Positions 1-7,913 of a stretch of DNA of 64,000 nucleotides are shown piece by piece. Position numbers and translations under genes: made by a program. Numbering within the stretch: the first letter of the stretch is position 1; each line of letters opens with the position of its first letter. The notes beneath the pieces are model-generated. The model did no database searches. It was not told where the DNA came from and worked only from the letters and a program-made list of their open reading frames with translations. Origin of the DNA: Aminipila sp963524205 (GTDB lineage: Bacteria > Bacillota > Clostridia > Peptostreptococcales > Anaerovoracaceae); contig CAURED010000002.1 of assembly GCA_963524205.1 (NCBI GenBank), positions 124,001 to 188,000 on the forward strand, given 5' to 3'.

Positions 1-547
1 TAGCCAGTCCATCTTCTTCACGGATAATCGGGCACCCTACTATCCTGATATGAAAGTTCAAATCCTTTACCATCTTTTTAATGATAGCAAGTTGCTGTGC
101 GTCTTTTTGACCAAAGTATGCATTATCTGGTGTTATAATGTTAAAAAGCTTAGAAACTACTGTGCAGACTCCTTGAAAATGTGTCGGCCTTGTTCTGCCA
201 CATAAGTTATCAGAAAGTGTTGTAATGTTTACAACAGTGCATGGGTTCTGGTACATTTCCTCTGCTTCTGGGTGAAAAATCAAATCTGCTCCCATTTTCT
301 CACAAAGTGCAGTGTCCCGGTTAAAATCCCTAGGGTATGCCCCTAAATCCTCATTTTCTCCAAACTGCATTGGATTAATGAAAACGGATACTACTACTTT
401 ATCATTTTCCTCACGGCATTTTTTTATAAGGCTTGCATGTCCCTCATGTAAAAATCCCATGGTCGGAACAAATCCAATCGTTAACCCTTCCTTCTTCCAC
501 TGACAGATAATGTCTCTGGTTTCTAAAACTGTTGCTGTAACTTTCAT
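1..547 (-). CDS. panC: pantothenate synthetase, 3' part outside the window
   Basis: The frame starts at ATG 545-547, behind a GAGAGG Shine-Dalgarno, and stays open to the window edge. It gives 182 of the roughly 280 residues usual for PanC. Family motifs are clear: PTMGFLHEGH (the HIGH-like nucleotide site), YPRDF, HPEAEEMY and FGQKDAQQLA. PanC joins pantoate and beta-alanine with ATP in cytoplasmic pantothenate (coenzyme A) synthesis. The missing part is C-terminal. Its pathway neighbours would lie to the left of the window. Confidence 0.95.
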   Translation of the reverse strand, partial: MKVTATVLETRDIICQWKKEGLTIGFVPTMGFLHEGHASLIKKCREENDKVVVSVFINPMQFGENEDLGAYPRDFNRDTALCEKMGADLIFHPEAEEMYQNPCTVVNITTLSDNLCGRTRPTHFQGVCTVVSKLFNIITPDNAYFGQKDAQQLAIIKKMVKDLNFHIRIVGCPIIREEDGLA

Positions 548-613
548 TTTTTTACCTCTCTTCATAAATAAACTTGAAGATAGTTCTCTTAATTGATCCT
601 AAGCAATCCAAAA

Positions 614-657
614 CAATAAAAAAACACTTTCCAAAGCATAAAAAGTCTCGGAAAGTG
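614..657 (-). terminator. intrinsic terminator after copA
   Basis: Inverted repeat CACTTTCC (625-632) / GGAAAGTG (650-657). Read on the minus strand it is followed by a T-rich run, TTTTTTTATTG. It lies about 175 nt after the copA stop and just before panC, so it should separate the two units. Confidence 0.7.
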
Positions 658-830
658 CATATTGTACTTTTATTAATTGTGAAATCCGAGTCTTATTCAA
701 TCATTAATATAAGCTCATTATCTAATAAATTTTAGTTCAAATACATAAAATCAATCAGAGTATAGTTTCTTAACAAATACTATCTCCGTTTTGCATTATA
801 GCATATAAACTACGTTCAGTAAAAAGTTTT

Positions 831-1037
831 TTATTGTATTACTTGTGTAACAGTATATCCCGCCTCTTCTACAGCGGCTTTTAATTCGTCTGTAGATATT
901 GTAGCTGGAATTTCGACTTTAGCTTCTTTATTGTCAAGATTCACCTCTACAGTTGCCCCTTTAAAGGATTCCAGTGCTTCTCTTACATGTTTTACACAGT
1001 TATCACACATCATTCCATCAATTTTTAAAGTTACCAT
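831..1037 (-). CDS. copZ: probable CopZ-like copper chaperone from an internal in-frame start in copA
   Basis: Inside copA, a perfect AGGAGG (1046-1051) lies 8 nt before an in-frame ATG at 1037. Translation from there gives 68 residues, the normal CopZ length, with GMMCDNC as the Cu(I) site and a complete beta-alpha-beta-beta-alpha-beta HMA fold. Known biology: CopZ carries Cu(I) to CopA and to the CsoR/CopY regulator, and copZ usually follows copA as its own gene. Here the stop between them seems to have been lost or bypassed. I infer that both a CopA-CopZ fusion and free CopZ are made. This was read from sequence only. Confidence 0.6.
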   Translation of the reverse strand: MVTLKIDGMMCDNCVKHVREALESFKGATVEVNLDNKEAKVEIPATISTDELKAAVEEAGYTVTQVIQ

Positions 1038-3413
1038 TTTATTTTCCTCCTGATTCTTTATTTTATTATTTTTATTTTCAACCATTATCTGGTCTTTATA
1101 TAAGTTATTATCTCCAGCCTTGTCGGCTTTAAACATCTTTAATCGAAGCGCATTTGATACGACAAATACGCTGCTGAAACTCATTGCTGCTGCTCCAAAC
1201 ATTGGACTTAATCTCCACCCAAGCACAGAATAAAAAACACCCGCCGCCAATGGAATCCCTAAGCAATTATAAAAAAATGCCCAAAATAAATTTTGTTTTA
1301 TATTTCTAATTACAGCCTTACTTAATTTTATAGCAGTAACAACATCCAGTAAATCGCTCTTCATAAGCACTATATCCGCACTTTCTACAGCCACATCTGT
1401 TCCAGCACCAATGGCTATGCCAACATCAGCTCTTACCAAAGCAGGGGCATCATTCACGCCATCCCCAACCATAGCAACCTTTTTACCCTCCTTCTGTAAA
1501 TCAGATATTACTTTTTCTTTGTCCTGAGGCAGAACCTCAGAAATAATATGATTTAACTGCAGATCTTCTCCAATGCCTTCTGCTGTTCTTCTATTGTCAC
1601 CTGTCAGCATGGTAACTTCTATGTTCATTTCTCTTAATGCTTCAATGGCTCTCTTGCTTGAAGGTTTGATAACATCTGCGACGGCGATAATTCCAATCAA
1701 ATCATTTTGTGCGGCAAACATCATAGGCGTTTTCCCCTCTGAAGCCAGCCGGTTAATCTTATCTTCATAAGCTGCTACATGAATCCCATTTTCCTCCATC
1801 ATTCTCTGGTTTCCTGCTAGATATAATTTATCGTCAATACTGGCTTTCAGCCCTCTTCCAGATACTGATTGAAATTCCTTTACTTGCTTTATAATAATGT
1901 TTTCTTTATTTACATATTCCAATATAGCTTCCGCCAAAGGATGTTCACTTCCTGCCTCCAAGCCGCCTGCAATTTCCAGCAGCCTATCTTTAGGCACATC
2001 TATAGGTATTACATCTGTAACTACCGGTCGTCCCTCTGTAATAGTCCCCGTCTTATCTAACACAACACAATCTACGCTATGAGCCAGTTCCAGAGCTTCT
2101 CCTGATTTGATTAAGATGCCGTTTTCCGCCCCTTTACCAGTCCCTACCATAATCGCTACTGGTGTTGCAAGCCCTAATGCACAAGGGCATGATATAACTA
2201 ACACACTGATAGCTGAAGATAATGCGAACTCAAAATCTGCTCCTATTAAGAGCCATACAATAGCAGTAATTAACGCAATTCCTATAACAATAGGGACAAA
2301 TATCCCTGCTATTTTATCTGCTAACTTTGCAATAGGTGCTTTTGTAGCACTAGCCTCTTCAACTAGCTTTATGATTTGTGAAAAAGTAGTATCAGCTCCT
2401 ACCCTTACAGCTTTTACTTTTATAAATCCAGATTTATTTGTAGTGGCTGCAATTACATTCATACCAACTTCTTTATGCACAGGTATACTTTCTCCTGTAA
2501 TGGCTGCTTCATCTATGCTCGTACTTCCTGCTATAATAATTCCATCTATAGAAACACTGCTTCCAGGCTTTACAAGCACAATTTCCCCAACTGCCACTTC
2601 TTCAATTGGCACTTGTAACTGCTGTCCATTTCTTTCAACTAATGCAGTTTTAGGTGCCAGATTCATTAGCTTAGTAAGTGCTTCACTGGTTTTCCCTTTC
2701 GATTTGGCCTCTAAAAATTTCCCCACAGTAATAAGTGTAAGAATCATTGCTGCCGACTCAAAATACAGATCCATGTGATATTTAGCCACAAGTTCCATAT
2801 TAGCTGATCCCAAGCCAAAACTCATTCTATATATAGCAAATATACCATAAATCATAGCTGCAGAAGAACCAATGGCAATCAGACTGTCCATATTTGGTGC
2901 CCCATGAGCCAGCGTGCTAAAACCTTTGATAAAATAATTGCGGTTTACGTATATGATTGGTAAACAGAGCAAAAATTGTGTGAATGCAAAGGATACTGCG
3001 TTCTCGTGCCCGCTTAAAATCTCTGGTAACTCATATCCCAGCATATGTGCCATAGAAATATACATCAACGGAATTAAAAATCCAAAGGAAATAAGAAGGC
3101 GTTTCTTCATGTCATACATTTGCGCTCCTACTAAATCTTTAGCAAAGCCGCCATTCTGCTCTTGACTCTGACTTTTTACTTTTCCTTGGTTGTCTACTTC
3201 TGCCAATACTGCACCATATCCAGCATGTTCAACTGAGGCTATAATCTTTCCCTCCGATAATGCCTTTTCTTCATATTCTACCTGCATGCTGTTTGTTAAT
3301 AAATTTACACTTACACCTGAAACCCCGTCCAGTTTAGCTACACTCTTTTCAACTCGTGATGAACAAGCTGAACAGGTCATTCCTGCGATATTAAACTTTT
3401 GTTTCAATGTCAA
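831..3413 (-). CDS. copA: Cu(+)-exporting P1B-type ATPase with HMA domains at both ends
   Basis: An 860-residue copper efflux ATPase of the inner membrane. The N-terminal HMA domain has GMTCSAC (C14, C17). The membrane copper site CPC is at 409-411, phosphorylation motif DKTGT at 453, TGES near 307, SEHPLAEAI and GDGVNDAPAL follow. Unusually, a second complete HMA domain (about 793-860, CxxC at 803/806) is joined at the C-terminus by a polar Asn/Lys-rich linker. That tail looks like a fused CopZ (see the internal CDS). The start is one of two in-frame TTG codons, 3413 or 3407. The AGGAGG at 3417-3422 is only 3 nt from the first and 9 nt from the second, so 3407 may be the true start. It sits 11 nt after csoR in one operon. 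Confidence 0.95.
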   Translation of the reverse strand: MTLKQKFNIAGMTCSACSSRVEKSVAKLDGVSGVSVNLLTNSMQVEYEEKALSEGKIIASVEHAGYGAVLAEVDNQGKVKSQSQEQNGGFAKDLVGAQMYDMKKRLLISFGFLIPLMYISMAHMLGYELPEILSGHENAVSFAFTQFLLCLPIIYVNRNYFIKGFSTLAHGAPNMDSLIAIGSSAAMIYGIFAIYRMSFGLGSANMELVAKYHMDLYFESAAMILTLITVGKFLEAKSKGKTSEALTKLMNLAPKTALVERNGQQLQVPIEEVAVGEIVLVKPGSSVSIDGIIIAGSTSIDEAAITGESIPVHKEVGMNVIAATTNKSGFIKVKAVRVGADTTFSQIIKLVEEASATKAPIAKLADKIAGIFVPIVIGIALITAIVWLLIGADFEFALSSAISVLVISCPCALGLATPVAIMVGTGKGAENGILIKSGEALELAHSVDCVVLDKTGTITEGRPVVTDVIPIDVPKDRLLEIAGGLEAGSEHPLAEAILEYVNKENIIIKQVKEFQSVSGRGLKASIDDKLYLAGNQRMMEENGIHVAAYEDKINRLASEGKTPMMFAAQNDLIGIIAVADVIKPSSKRAIEALREMNIEVTMLTGDNRRTAEGIGEDLQLNHIISEVLPQDKEKVISDLQKEGKKVAMVGDGVNDAPALVRADVGIAIGAGTDVAVESADIVLMKSDLLDVVTAIKLSKAVIRNIKQNLFWAFFYNCLGIPLAAGVFYSVLGWRLSPMFGAAAMSFSSVFVVSNALRLKMFKADKAGDNNLYKDQIMVENKNNKIKNQEENKMVTLKIDGMMCDNCVKHVREALESFKGATVEVNLDNKEAKVEIPATISTDELKAAVEEAGYTVTQVIQ

Positions 3414-3424
3414 ACACCTCCTGT

Positions 3425-3688
3425 CTATTTTACGATCTTGCTCAACATTACGATTAGTTCGTCAATTTTTTCTTCTCTTTCTTCTGCTGTGGCAGCATTA
3501 TTTACACAGTTCTTTAAGTGCGCTGACAACACTTCCCTATTTGTAGTATTTAAAATTGCTGCAGTAGCCATAAGCTGTTGTGAAATATCTATGCAATATC
3601 TGTCATCTTCCACCATTTTTATAATGCCATCGATTTGCCCTCTGGCAGTTTTAAGTAATTTTAAAACCTTTTTTTCATTTGCCTTCAT
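3425..3688 (-). CDS. csoR: copper-sensing repressor, CsoR/DUF156 family
   Basis: An 87-residue all-helical DNA-binding repressor. The Cu(I) ligand set C32 / H57 / C61 (RYCIDI, SAHLKNC) is intact, which separates CsoR from the formaldehyde and sulfide sensors of the family. It is the first gene of the csoR-copA operon. Known role: Cu(I) binding releases the operator and derepresses efflux. ATG at 3688 follows AAAGGAG. A GC-rich operator-like palindrome lies directly upstream, so autoregulation is likely. Confidence 0.92.
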   Translation of the reverse strand: MKANEKKVLKLLKTARGQIDGIIKMVEDDRYCIDISQQLMATAAILNTTNREVLSAHLKNCVNNAATAEEREEKIDELIVMLSKIVK

Positions 3689-3755
3689 AACAAAAGTCTC
3701 CTTTATTTATAATTAATGATCTATCTTTTTAACCTGATTTTTTAGAAAGTTTAGA

Positions 3756-3806
3756 TACCCCCCTGGGGTGTAGTTTTAATTTACAAGAAAAAAATACAAT
3801 TGTCAA
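3756..3806 (-). promoter_or_regulatory. csoR-copA promoter and CsoR operator
   Basis: On the minus strand TTGACA (3801-3806) is 17 nt from a -10-like TAAATT (3778-3783). Just downstream, at 3756-3772, is the GC-rich pseudopalindrome TACCCCCCTGGGGTGTA in an AT-rich context. This resembles known CsoR operators (C-run/G-run halves flanked by TA). Repression by blocking the initiating polymerase is inferred. Confidence 0.75.
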
Positions 3807-3840
3807 GAAAAAAAAAGATGTTTCATATGTGAAACATCTA
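3807..3840 (-). terminator. terminator of the PrdX-like gene
   Basis: Ten-bp perfect stem AGATGTTTCA (3816-3825) / TGAAACATCT (3830-3839) followed on the minus strand by nine T. The T-run ends next to the -35 box of the csoR promoter. Confidence 0.85.
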
Positions 3841-3852
3841 AACATCCTTTTA

Positions 3853-4344
3853 TTACAAATTTATTACCGTATAATTATATCCTACTTCAGTTATAAACCT
3901 ACATACATCTTCCGTTAATATAAAGAGCGTTTTGGTGTTATCGTTAGGATGAAATGTCATGGTTTTCTCAGAAAAAATATCCTTATCAATGTATACTCTG
4001 ATATCTTTTGACCTATTATTTAATAACCCAAAAATTGATACAGACCCTGACTTTATGCCCATTTTTTCCATCAACTTCTCTTCTGAAGCAAACTGCATAC
4101 CCTTTTCTTCAATTAACTCCCCTAGCTTCTTCATGTCCAGACGTTTAGTATCGTCTATAACAATTAAAAAGAAGTTTGTTTTCTTACGATTGCACAAAAA
4201 CAATGTCTTTGTTCTAACTCCTTCTTTCCCCTCGATATATGCATCCGCTTCTTCTGAGGTTAAGGCTGGCGGATGTTCTATAATCTCATATGACATATTC
4301 AGCCTTTTTAATTCCGAATATACTTTCTGAAACTGTTCCATCAT
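3853..4344 (-). CDS. YbaK/ProXp-like aminoacyl-tRNA deacylase (PrdX-type)
   Basis: 163 residues matching the trans-editing YbaK/EbsC fold: N-terminal EHPPALTSEEAD, KTLFLCNRK, a conserved lysine region DDTKRLDMKKL, and GSVSIFGLLNN. Relatives hydrolyse mischarged Ala- or Cys-tRNA(Pro). The PrdX branch is common in proline-fermenting clostridia. It acts in the cytoplasm, stand-alone, with its own terminator. Two adjacent ATG codons are possible starts. The second (4341) is better spaced from GGAGAG. Which tRNA is edited cannot be told from sequence. Confidence 0.8.
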   Translation of the reverse strand: MMEQFQKVYSELKRLNMSYEIIEHPPALTSEEADAYIEGKEGVRTKTLFLCNRKKTNFFLIVIDDTKRLDMKKLGELIEEKGMQFASEEKLMEKMGIKSGSVSIFGLLNNRSKDIRVYIDKDIFSEKTMTFHPNDNTKTLFILTEDVCRFITEVGYNYTVINL

Positions 4345-4403
4345 TCTCTCCTTAAATCAGTAAATTTACCCTTTGTATAAAAAACTTGGTATCACTCTTC
4401 CAT

Positions 4404-5234
4404 CTATTGTAGCCATGTTTCAGGCATAGTTAAATATTCTGGCAGCTTTGTATGGCAATTACCCATGGCAGTATTAATCTGCATTTGTGTTAGAAAAAGA
4501 CTTTTGCTTAGATCAGTATCTCTAAAATTAGTGTCTCTCATGTCAGCCCCTAAAAAGTTTGTTCTATTTAAACTGCAACCTTCAAAATTTGCTGCAATAA
4601 GTAATTTCATGCTAAAATCTTTGCCATCTAAATTCTGCTTCTTAAAACTTTGTCCCATGCAATCAATACTATGATTATTATCAGTAATTTCACTATGTAC
4701 CGCTTTACACGTTTCTTTAAGAACACGATTAACTCGGTCTCTGTATTGTTCCCAATCTAATTTAATGATTCCTTCTGGTCTCATCTGTGTCATCTTACCA
4801 TTTTCTTCAATTAAATTATTTATATCATTCTTCATACTATTATCCGCAATAATCCTTCTCGCCTGGATTAAATACCACAACATTTGATGAAGCTGATATA
4901 CAATTAAAAATACCTGAAACATCTGATCTGCAACCTCAGGATTCTTTTTCCAATCAAGCCCTCCGTAAATTTCCTGTGTCACCTTCTGTCCAGCGCCAAA
5001 GCAATCATACGCCATGCAGCCCTTCAATTTATATTCCACGAGATTATTATGAATGCTGCATTTAAAATCATCTCTTAGATTCCCACAAGGCTTTCCTGCC
5101 GCTTTGTCTTCTGGAAAGCCATCCATTTTTGTATAATATAAAGCAGTACAGCATATACCGCAGCATTCCTCACAATTTATTGATAATGTTTTCAATAATT
5201 CATTATATCGTTTATTTTCATCTGGTTGTATCAA
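4404..5234 (-). CDS. cysteine-rich protein with C-terminal pentapeptide repeats
   Basis: 276 residues. The first ~80 contain many cysteines (NCEECCGICC, GKPCGN, KCSIH, GCMAYDC), suggesting a metal site. The C-terminal ~70 residues form pentapeptide repeats of A(D/N)LxX type (ANFEGCSLNRTNFLGADMRD, then TNFRDTDL). Translation starts at TTG 5234, 17 nt inside the preceding HxlR gene and after GAGGAG, so the two are translationally coupled. I cannot assign a function. Redox or metal sensing linked to the regulator is only a guess. Confidence 0.75.
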   Translation of the reverse strand: MIQPDENKRYNELLKTLSINCEECCGICCTALYYTKMDGFPEDKAAGKPCGNLRDDFKCSIHNNLVEYKLKGCMAYDCFGAGQKVTQEIYGGLDWKKNPEVADQMFQVFLIVYQLHQMLWYLIQARRIIADNSMKNDINNLIEENGKMTQMRPEGIIKLDWEQYRDRVNRVLKETCKAVHSEITDNNHSIDCMGQSFKKQNLDGKDFSMKLLIAANFEGCSLNRTNFLGADMRDTNFRDTDLSKSLFLTQMQINTAMGNCHTKLPEYLTMPETWLQ

Positions 5235-5586
5235 TTTTGTTCTCCTCTTCTGTTCTTGTTTTAATATAGTCTATATATTCATTACCCCAAACCTCTAGAC
5301 TTTCTAAAACCATTTTAAATTTACGTCCTACTTCACTCATAGAGTACTCCACTTTAGGTGGAATCTGAGGATATTCTTTCCGAATAACCAAGCCATCTGC
5401 TTCTAATGCTTTTAATTGTTTTGAAAGCGTAGCCTGTGTCAGATTGGGCAGCCTTCGTTGTAATTCATTAAATCTTACAGGACCTTCACTCAGATGATAC
5501 ATAATAAGTAAAGACCATTTTCCCGTCAAAACCTTCTGTGATGTTACAAAGGGGCATATACCGAACAATTCTTTTTTATCTTCCAT
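5218..5586 (-). CDS. HxlR-family winged-helix regulator
   Basis: 122 residues with the full HxlR core: CPFVTSQKVLTGKWSLLIMY, RFNELQRRLPNLTQATLSKQL and GLVIRKEYPQIPPKVEYSMS. The single N-terminal cysteine (CPF) is the redox/aldehyde-sensing residue in some relatives. It overlaps the pentapeptide gene downstream and is divergent from the PPOX gene at 5721, the usual target arrangement for HxlR regulators. Confidence 0.9.
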   Translation of the reverse strand: MEDKKELFGICPFVTSQKVLTGKWSLLIMYHLSEGPVRFNELQRRLPNLTQATLSKQLKALEADGLVIRKEYPQIPPKVEYSMSEVGRKFKMVLESLEVWGNEYIDYIKTRTEEENKIDTTR

Positions 5587-5603
5587 AGCCTTATCCTCTC
5601 ACA

Positions 5604-5675
5604 AGTATAGTATCCAATTTGATACCTAGTATATAAATTAATCGTACTTGTTAGTTTTATTATAATATATATAAT
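5604..5675. promoter_or_regulatory. divergent control region between HxlR and PPOX genes
   Basis: Rightward promoter TTGTTA (5648-5653)-16 nt-TATAAT (5670-5675). Leftward -10-like TATACT at 5604-5609. An inverted repeat GTATC (5610-5614) / GATAC (5621-5625) overlaps the leftward spacer and could be the HxlR operator. Operator assignment is inference. Confidence 0.5.
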
Positions 5676-5720
5676 TGAATCATAAACATTGTACTACGTA
5701 AATATGAAAGGAACAATAAT

Positions 5721-6113
5721 ATGAAAAAAGTATTAAAGTATTTAAAAGAGAACCCATTTTATATTGCAACATGTGATGGGGACCAGCCTCGTGTACGTCC
5801 TTTTGGGGCAGTAGCAGAATTCGAAGGAAAACTTTATATTGTCACTAGTAATCAGAAAAATTGCTATAAACAAATGATTACAAATCCTAAGATTGAAATA
5901 AGTACTATGAGTAAAGATGGCACATGGATTCGTATAGAAGGTAAGGCTATTCATGATGATCGCAGAGATGCACGGGTTCAGATGCTGGATGAAAATGAAG
6001 TCATACGCAGTATGTACTCAGTAGATGATAACCTTATGGAGGTTTTATATCTTAAGGACGCAACCGCAACAATTTATTCTTTTACTAGTGCTCCTGAAGT
6101 AATTAAATTCTAA
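5721..6113 (+). CDS. pyridoxamine 5'-phosphate oxidase-like flavin split-barrel protein
   Basis: 130 residues: YIATCDGDQPRVRPFGAV, an internal GKLYIVTSNQKNCYKQM and TWIRIEGKAIHDDR are typical of the small PPOX-like FMN/F420 split-barrel family, often annotated as nitroimidazole-resistance or general flavin reductases. Probably a cytoplasmic FMN-binding dimer. It is transcribed away from the HxlR gene and likely controlled by it. Substrate unknown. Confidence 0.8.
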   Translation: MKKVLKYLKENPFYIATCDGDQPRVRPFGAVAEFEGKLYIVTSNQKNCYKQMITNPKIEISTMSKDGTWIRIEGKAIHDDRRDARVQMLDENEVIRSMYSVDDNLMEVLYLKDATATIYSFTSAPEVIKF

Positions 6114-6153
6114 TCTCAGATTATCCCCAAAAGATAATCTCTATATAAAAAGC

Positions 6154-6202
6154 AGGTAGCTAAAATTGCTATTTTTAAATCAAATGCAATCATAAGCTAC
6201 CT
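6154..6202 (-). terminator. terminator hairpin, member of a dispersed AGGTAGCT...AGCTACCT repeat family
   Basis: Outer stem AGGTAGCT (6154-6161) / AGCTACCT (6195-6202) with an inner TTGC/GCAA pairing. Read leftward it is followed by GCTTTTTATAT. Related hairpins occur at 19788-19834 and 32562-32618. Here it ends the GNAT-aminotransferase gene. Confidence 0.65.
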
Positions 6203-6207
6203 ACACT

Positions 6208-7794
6208 TTAATTACCTCCACTAGCGTTTCTATAAATTCTTGCTAAATCATCTAACTGTTCTTTTTTTATATCTCCCATAAGGCATATCTGAATCCAATT
6301 TCTTTGTAATAAATAGTTGCTCTCATAACTGACCAAGTACCCTTTTCTTCTTATATAATCTCCGATTTTTTGTGAGTCATAGTTCTGTTCAATTGGTATG
6401 TTTAAAACAGCTGGATTAATGTCTTCCTGTGCATTAAACATCGAAACACCTAAAATTGTCAATTTTTGCTTTAAGAAAAAATACAACTTTTTTATATTAT
6501 TAGACTTTTCATCTATATTTAAGTTTTTCAGAGCAGTATGTAATGCATAAACTAAATTTGAAGATATAGTATATGGAATGCCCTGACTATGACTATATTG
6601 ATACAAATTTAAATACCTAGGCAATTTAATGGCAGCCTCTGCAATAGTATGATTATAAAACACCATAGACAGTCCGCAAAAGGATGCTAACCCCTTTCCA
6701 CTTACACAAGATGCTAAGTAAATCTGACTTAAATCTACAGGGATATTGCCAATAGCGCTGATAGCATCTAAACATATTTTTATATCATTTTCACCAGCAA
6801 TAGGAAGAAGTTTTTTAAAATCATTAATCATTCCTGTCGAGGTTTCAGAGTAGACCATATAAATCCAGCCTATTCCTTCTTTTTTTATCAAACTATTTAT
6901 ATGTTCCCAGTTAAAAGCTTCTCCCCAAGGAACTCCGTAAGAAATAAAGTCTAAAGCATTACAATTTCCATGTTCAATTAATCTGTTACCAAATTCCCCA
7001 TTGCTTAATACTAGCCCTTTTCTATTCAATTTTGCTATTTCTAAACATATTACATCATTTGCTAATGTGCCTGAACCAGTAAAAATCTCAACATTTTTTG
7101 AATTAACCAAGGAACAAAGCATTCTTTTGGTATCATCAAAGATATTTTTAAAATTTTCACTCCTATGGGACAATGGTATACTGGAAAAAGCTTCTTTGAC
7201 ATCTGCACTTATTTCTACAGGCCCTGGTAATAAACTAACCTGAGTTTGTCCTTCTAAAAGGTATTGTAATTTAAAGCTGTCCCTTGTAATATACATTGGC
7301 TGAAATTTCGCAACATCATTTCCAACCACATCTCCGAAAGGGATAAAGCCAATATGCTTGTATAATTTTTGCTGGTTCAGTATTCCTGAAATGACTAATA
7401 CGTCGTATTCATTTAGAGTAATATATTGAAATGCCTTTTTTATAAGACCATACATCACCTTGGTTTTCCTAAATTGTTTTCTTACGGAAAGTAATCTGAC
7501 CTCGCAGATTCTTTTATGAATAGGAACATATCCATCTAAGTTTTCCATTTTCTGATCCAATGAAAATGGTCTCTTATCTCTTAAAGCCAGCATCCCTATA
7601 ATTTCTTCATTTTTTAAAGCTATAATATATGTATTTTCCTTATCAAATCTATCTACTAATGTTTTACTTTGATTTGTATGGTGCTGTGGAATCTCTTCCA
7701 CAAAGGTTTCATAATTAAGCTTATATATTAATTCAAACTCCCAACTTTCCTTAGCTTGTCTAATCTCTATTCCTTCTTTTAGTAAAATATTAAT
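6208..7794 (-). CDS. GNAT acyltransferase-class V aminotransferase fusion protein
   Basis: The N-terminal ~170 residues are GNAT-like (EVRLLSVRKQFRKTKVMYGL, then KLYKHIGFIPFGD). The remaining ~350 are a fold-type I PLP aminotransferase of class V (LLPGPVEIS, FTGSGTLANDVICLEIA, YSETSTGMIND, CLDAISAIGNIPVD, SGKGLASFCG with the Schiff-base lysine), related to 2-aminoethylphosphonate/serine-pyruvate transaminases. No ATG/GTG/TTG with a ribosome site lies at the domain start. The first standard codon (GTG 7701) cuts off a conserved stretch ending KLNYETFVEEIPQHH. Coding continues upstream to ATT codons at 7794 or 7788 behind GGGGGG, so I place the start there (528 aa). Reaction unknown. The fusion suggests transamination and N-acylation of one amino compound. 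Confidence 0.75.
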   Translation of the reverse strand: MNILLKEGIEIRQAKESWEFELIYKLNYETFVEEIPQHHTNQSKTLVDRFDKENTYIIALKNEEIIGMLALRDKRPFSLDQKMENLDGYVPIHKRICEVRLLSVRKQFRKTKVMYGLIKKAFQYITLNEYDVLVISGILNQQKLYKHIGFIPFGDVVGNDVAKFQPMYITRDSFKLQYLLEGQTQVSLLPGPVEISADVKEAFSSIPLSHRSENFKNIFDDTKRMLCSLVNSKNVEIFTGSGTLANDVICLEIAKLNRKGLVLSNGEFGNRLIEHGNCNALDFISYGVPWGEAFNWEHINSLIKKEGIGWIYMVYSETSTGMINDFKKLLPIAGENDIKICLDAISAIGNIPVDLSQIYLASCVSGKGLASFCGLSMVFYNHTIAEAAIKLPRYLNLYQYSHSQGIPYTISSNLVYALHTALKNLNIDEKSNNIKKLYFFLKQKLTILGVSMFNAQEDINPAVLNIPIEQNYDSQKIGDYIRRKGYLVSYESNYLLQRNWIQICLMGDIKKEQLDDLARIYRNASGGN

Positions 7795-7865
7795 CCCCCC
7801 TATTTACTTAAATCCTCAACTTATTTTATAAGCTGAATTTTCTATATTATACCATACAAAACAAA

Positions 7866-7898
7866 AGAAGGCATTATCTGCCTTCTAGTTTTTAGCGG
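7866..7898 (-). terminator. terminator of the hemerythrin operon
   Basis: Perfect 8-bp stem AGAAGGCA (7866-7873) / TGCCTTCT (7879-7886). T-rich on both sides (TTTTGTTTTG leftward, AGTTTTTAG rightward), so possibly bidirectional. Confidence 0.75.
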
Positions 7899-7913
7899 GT
7901 ATCCAAAGATTAA

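Noticed and set aside
2107..2778. 223-codon plus-strand frame
   Set aside because: Lies wholly antisense to copA in conserved ATPase sequence; low-complexity translation and no ribosome site.
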